Position numbers and translations under genes: made by a program. A stretch of 64,000 nt of DNA. Source: JADKIH01 sp031367345. Lineage in GTDB: Bacteria; Bacteroidota; Bacteroidia; AKYH767-A; 2013-40CM-41-45. The notes under the pieces are model-generated. The model was not told the DNA's origin, did no database searches, and was given only the letters and a program-made list of their open reading frames with translations. Of this stretch, positions 63,177-64,000 are shown one piece after another; the stretch's first letter is position 1; every line of letters starts with the position of its first letter. Location of the stretch: positions 1 through 64,000 of the forward strand of contig JANLPR010000045.1 in assembly GCA_031367345.1 (NCBI GenBank). Direction: 5' to 3'.

Positions 63177-64000
63177 CTACATATTTTTCCTGCTTTGCGC
63201 ATCTACTACTGCTATCGTTACCATGTTCACAATTTCTCGCACTGAGCTTCCTAACTGCAACACATGCACCGGCTTTTTCATCCCTAATAAAATTGGCCCA
63301 ATTGCTTCGGCCGACCCTATTTCTTGAAGCAATTTGTAAGCAATATTTCCTGATTCAAGATTTGGAAAGATCAATGTATTTGCTCCTTCATTTGCAAATT
63401 CGCAGAATGGAAAATTATCGGCAAGCAATGACGGATTCAACGCAAAGTTTGCTTGCAATTCTCCATCGACCATCATTCCCGGGTATTTCTTATGAAGTAT
63501 CGCCACTGCATCACGTACTTTTTGCGCATCCGGCTCGTTTGACGATCCGAAATTAGAGTACGACAACAATGCTATTCTCGGTTTAATGTTAAACTGCTGA
63601 ACAGCCCACGCTGTTAGAACTGTGATTTCAGCCAAGTCTTCTGCTGTCGGATTTACATTCACTGTTGTATCTGCAAAGAAAATTGGCCCTTTTTTCGTAA
63701 CCATAATATACATTCCGGCTACTTTTTTTACTGACTCTTGCGTTCCAATAATTTGTAACGCAGGGCGAATTGTATCTCCATATTTTCGAGTAAGTCCACT
63801 GATCATTGCATCTGCTTCGCCTACATCTACCATCATGGCTCCGTAATAATTCCGCTCGTTCATAATTTTACGAGCTTCATATAAAGTAAAGCCACGACGT
63901 TTTCTCTTCAAAAATAACAGCTCTCCAAAATGATGACGCTTCTCGTCTTCTTGTCGTGGATCTATTATAGGTGTATCGCCTAAATCAAGATTATTTTCCT
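63177..64000 (-). CDS. maeB: NADP-dependent malic enzyme, C-terminal part (truncated by window)
   Basis: C-terminal portion of a hybrid malic enzyme whose tail is a phosphate-acetyltransferase-like domain. The frame is open to the window end: codons before 63911 read DPRQEDEKRHHFGELLFLKR, so the TTG at 63911 is not the start. Seen: GFTLYEARKIMNERNYYGAM, GEADAMISGLTRKYGDTIRP, KKGPIFFADTTVNVNPTAE and EIGSAEAIGPILLGMKKPVHVLQ, all of the PTA-like regulatory domain. In MaeB the N-terminal half decarboxylates malate to pyruvate and this domain senses acetyl-CoA; the catalytic half lies outside the window. Confidence 0.88.
   Translation of the reverse strand, partial: ENNLDLGDTPIIDPRQEDEKRHHFGELLFLKRKRRGFTLYEARKIMNERNYYGAMMVDVGEADAMISGLTRKYGDTIRPALQIIGTQESVKKVAGMYIMVTKKGPIFFADTTVNVNPTAEDLAEITVLTAWAVQQFNIKPRIALLSYSNFGSSNEPDAQKVRDAVAILHKKYPGMMVDGELQANFALNPSLLADNFPFCEFANEGANTLIFPNLESGNIAYKLLQEIGSAEAIGPILLGMKKPVHVLQLGSSVREIVNMVTIAVVDAQSRKNM

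Noticed and set aside
1..64000. tRNA, rRNA, insertion sequences, prophage and T9SS sorting-domain proteins
   Set aside because: None were recognised by eye in any intergenic gap or coding sequence; a covariance or profile search could still reveal small RNAs.

Overview
The window is AT-rich chromosomal DNA from a member of the Bacteroidota. The evidence is consistent along its length: an SprA translocon gene and two PorG-type genes of the type IX secretion system (T9SS), TonB-dependent receptors with an N-terminal carboxypeptidase-regulatory-like domain, Bacteroidota-typical families (DUF4296, DUF5689, PorG/DUF6089), weak Shine-Dalgarno sequences, and the Bacteroidota -7 promoter motif TAnnTTTG shortly before many start codons. 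Genus cannot be assigned from the sequence. No rRNA, tRNA, CRISPR array, prophage or insertion sequence was recognised. Most of the window is core housekeeping, with two accessory nutrient modules.

Layout. 1-773: tandem 137/151-bp palindromic repeat units, then simple repeats. 0.8-5.3 kb: OmpA-like lipoprotein, cardiolipin-synthase-like enzyme and small proteins. 5.3-18.7 kb: cell-envelope block on the minus strand, with a 1157-aa outer-membrane protein, two Skp/OmpH chaperones, BamA, UppS, two PorG-like proteins, NAD kinase, a second Omp85 protein and a CBS protein. 19.0-20.5 kb: pdxJ and a hydrolase. 20.5-26.1 kb: a surface lipoprotein and TonB receptor divergent from a secreted endonuclease/phosphatase, probably one scavenging module. 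26.2-36 kb: deoxyhypusine-synthase-like protein, membrane protein, the 2-oxoglutarate dehydrogenase E1/E2 pair, an Nfu scaffold, nadB with a LuxE-like gene, and a small membrane protein.

36.0-43.1 kb: a sugar-use locus with a LacI regulator, TonB receptor, cytoplasmic glycoside hydrolase, uridine-kinase-like kinase and SLC45-type sugar/cation symporter, with a near-palindromic operator candidate between the regulator and the receptor. 43.1-54.8 kb: tyrS, an epimerase, DUF4296-pyrC-glycosyltransferase, an RRM protein, ruvB, an SPFH protein with a 51-aa ribbon-helix-helix protein, queG, ubiX, a VanZ-like protein, gcvH and a KKDGTPDK-repeat protein. 55.0-64.0 kb: sprA (2411 aa), ruvA and the 3' part of a malic enzyme gene cut by the window edge.

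The envelope genes fit together: Skp delivers outer-membrane proteins to BamA, which inserts barrels such as SprA, PorG, the TonB receptors and the large 5.3-8.8 kb protein; SprA and PorG serve T9SS secretion. No cargo with a T9SS C-terminal sorting domain was seen here. The least conventional items are the palindromic repeat family with a relative 31 kb away, the kinase inside the sugar locus, the bacterial deoxyhypusine-synthase homologue, the altered HIGH signature of TyrS, the RHH-SPFH pair, and the duplicated PorG genes.
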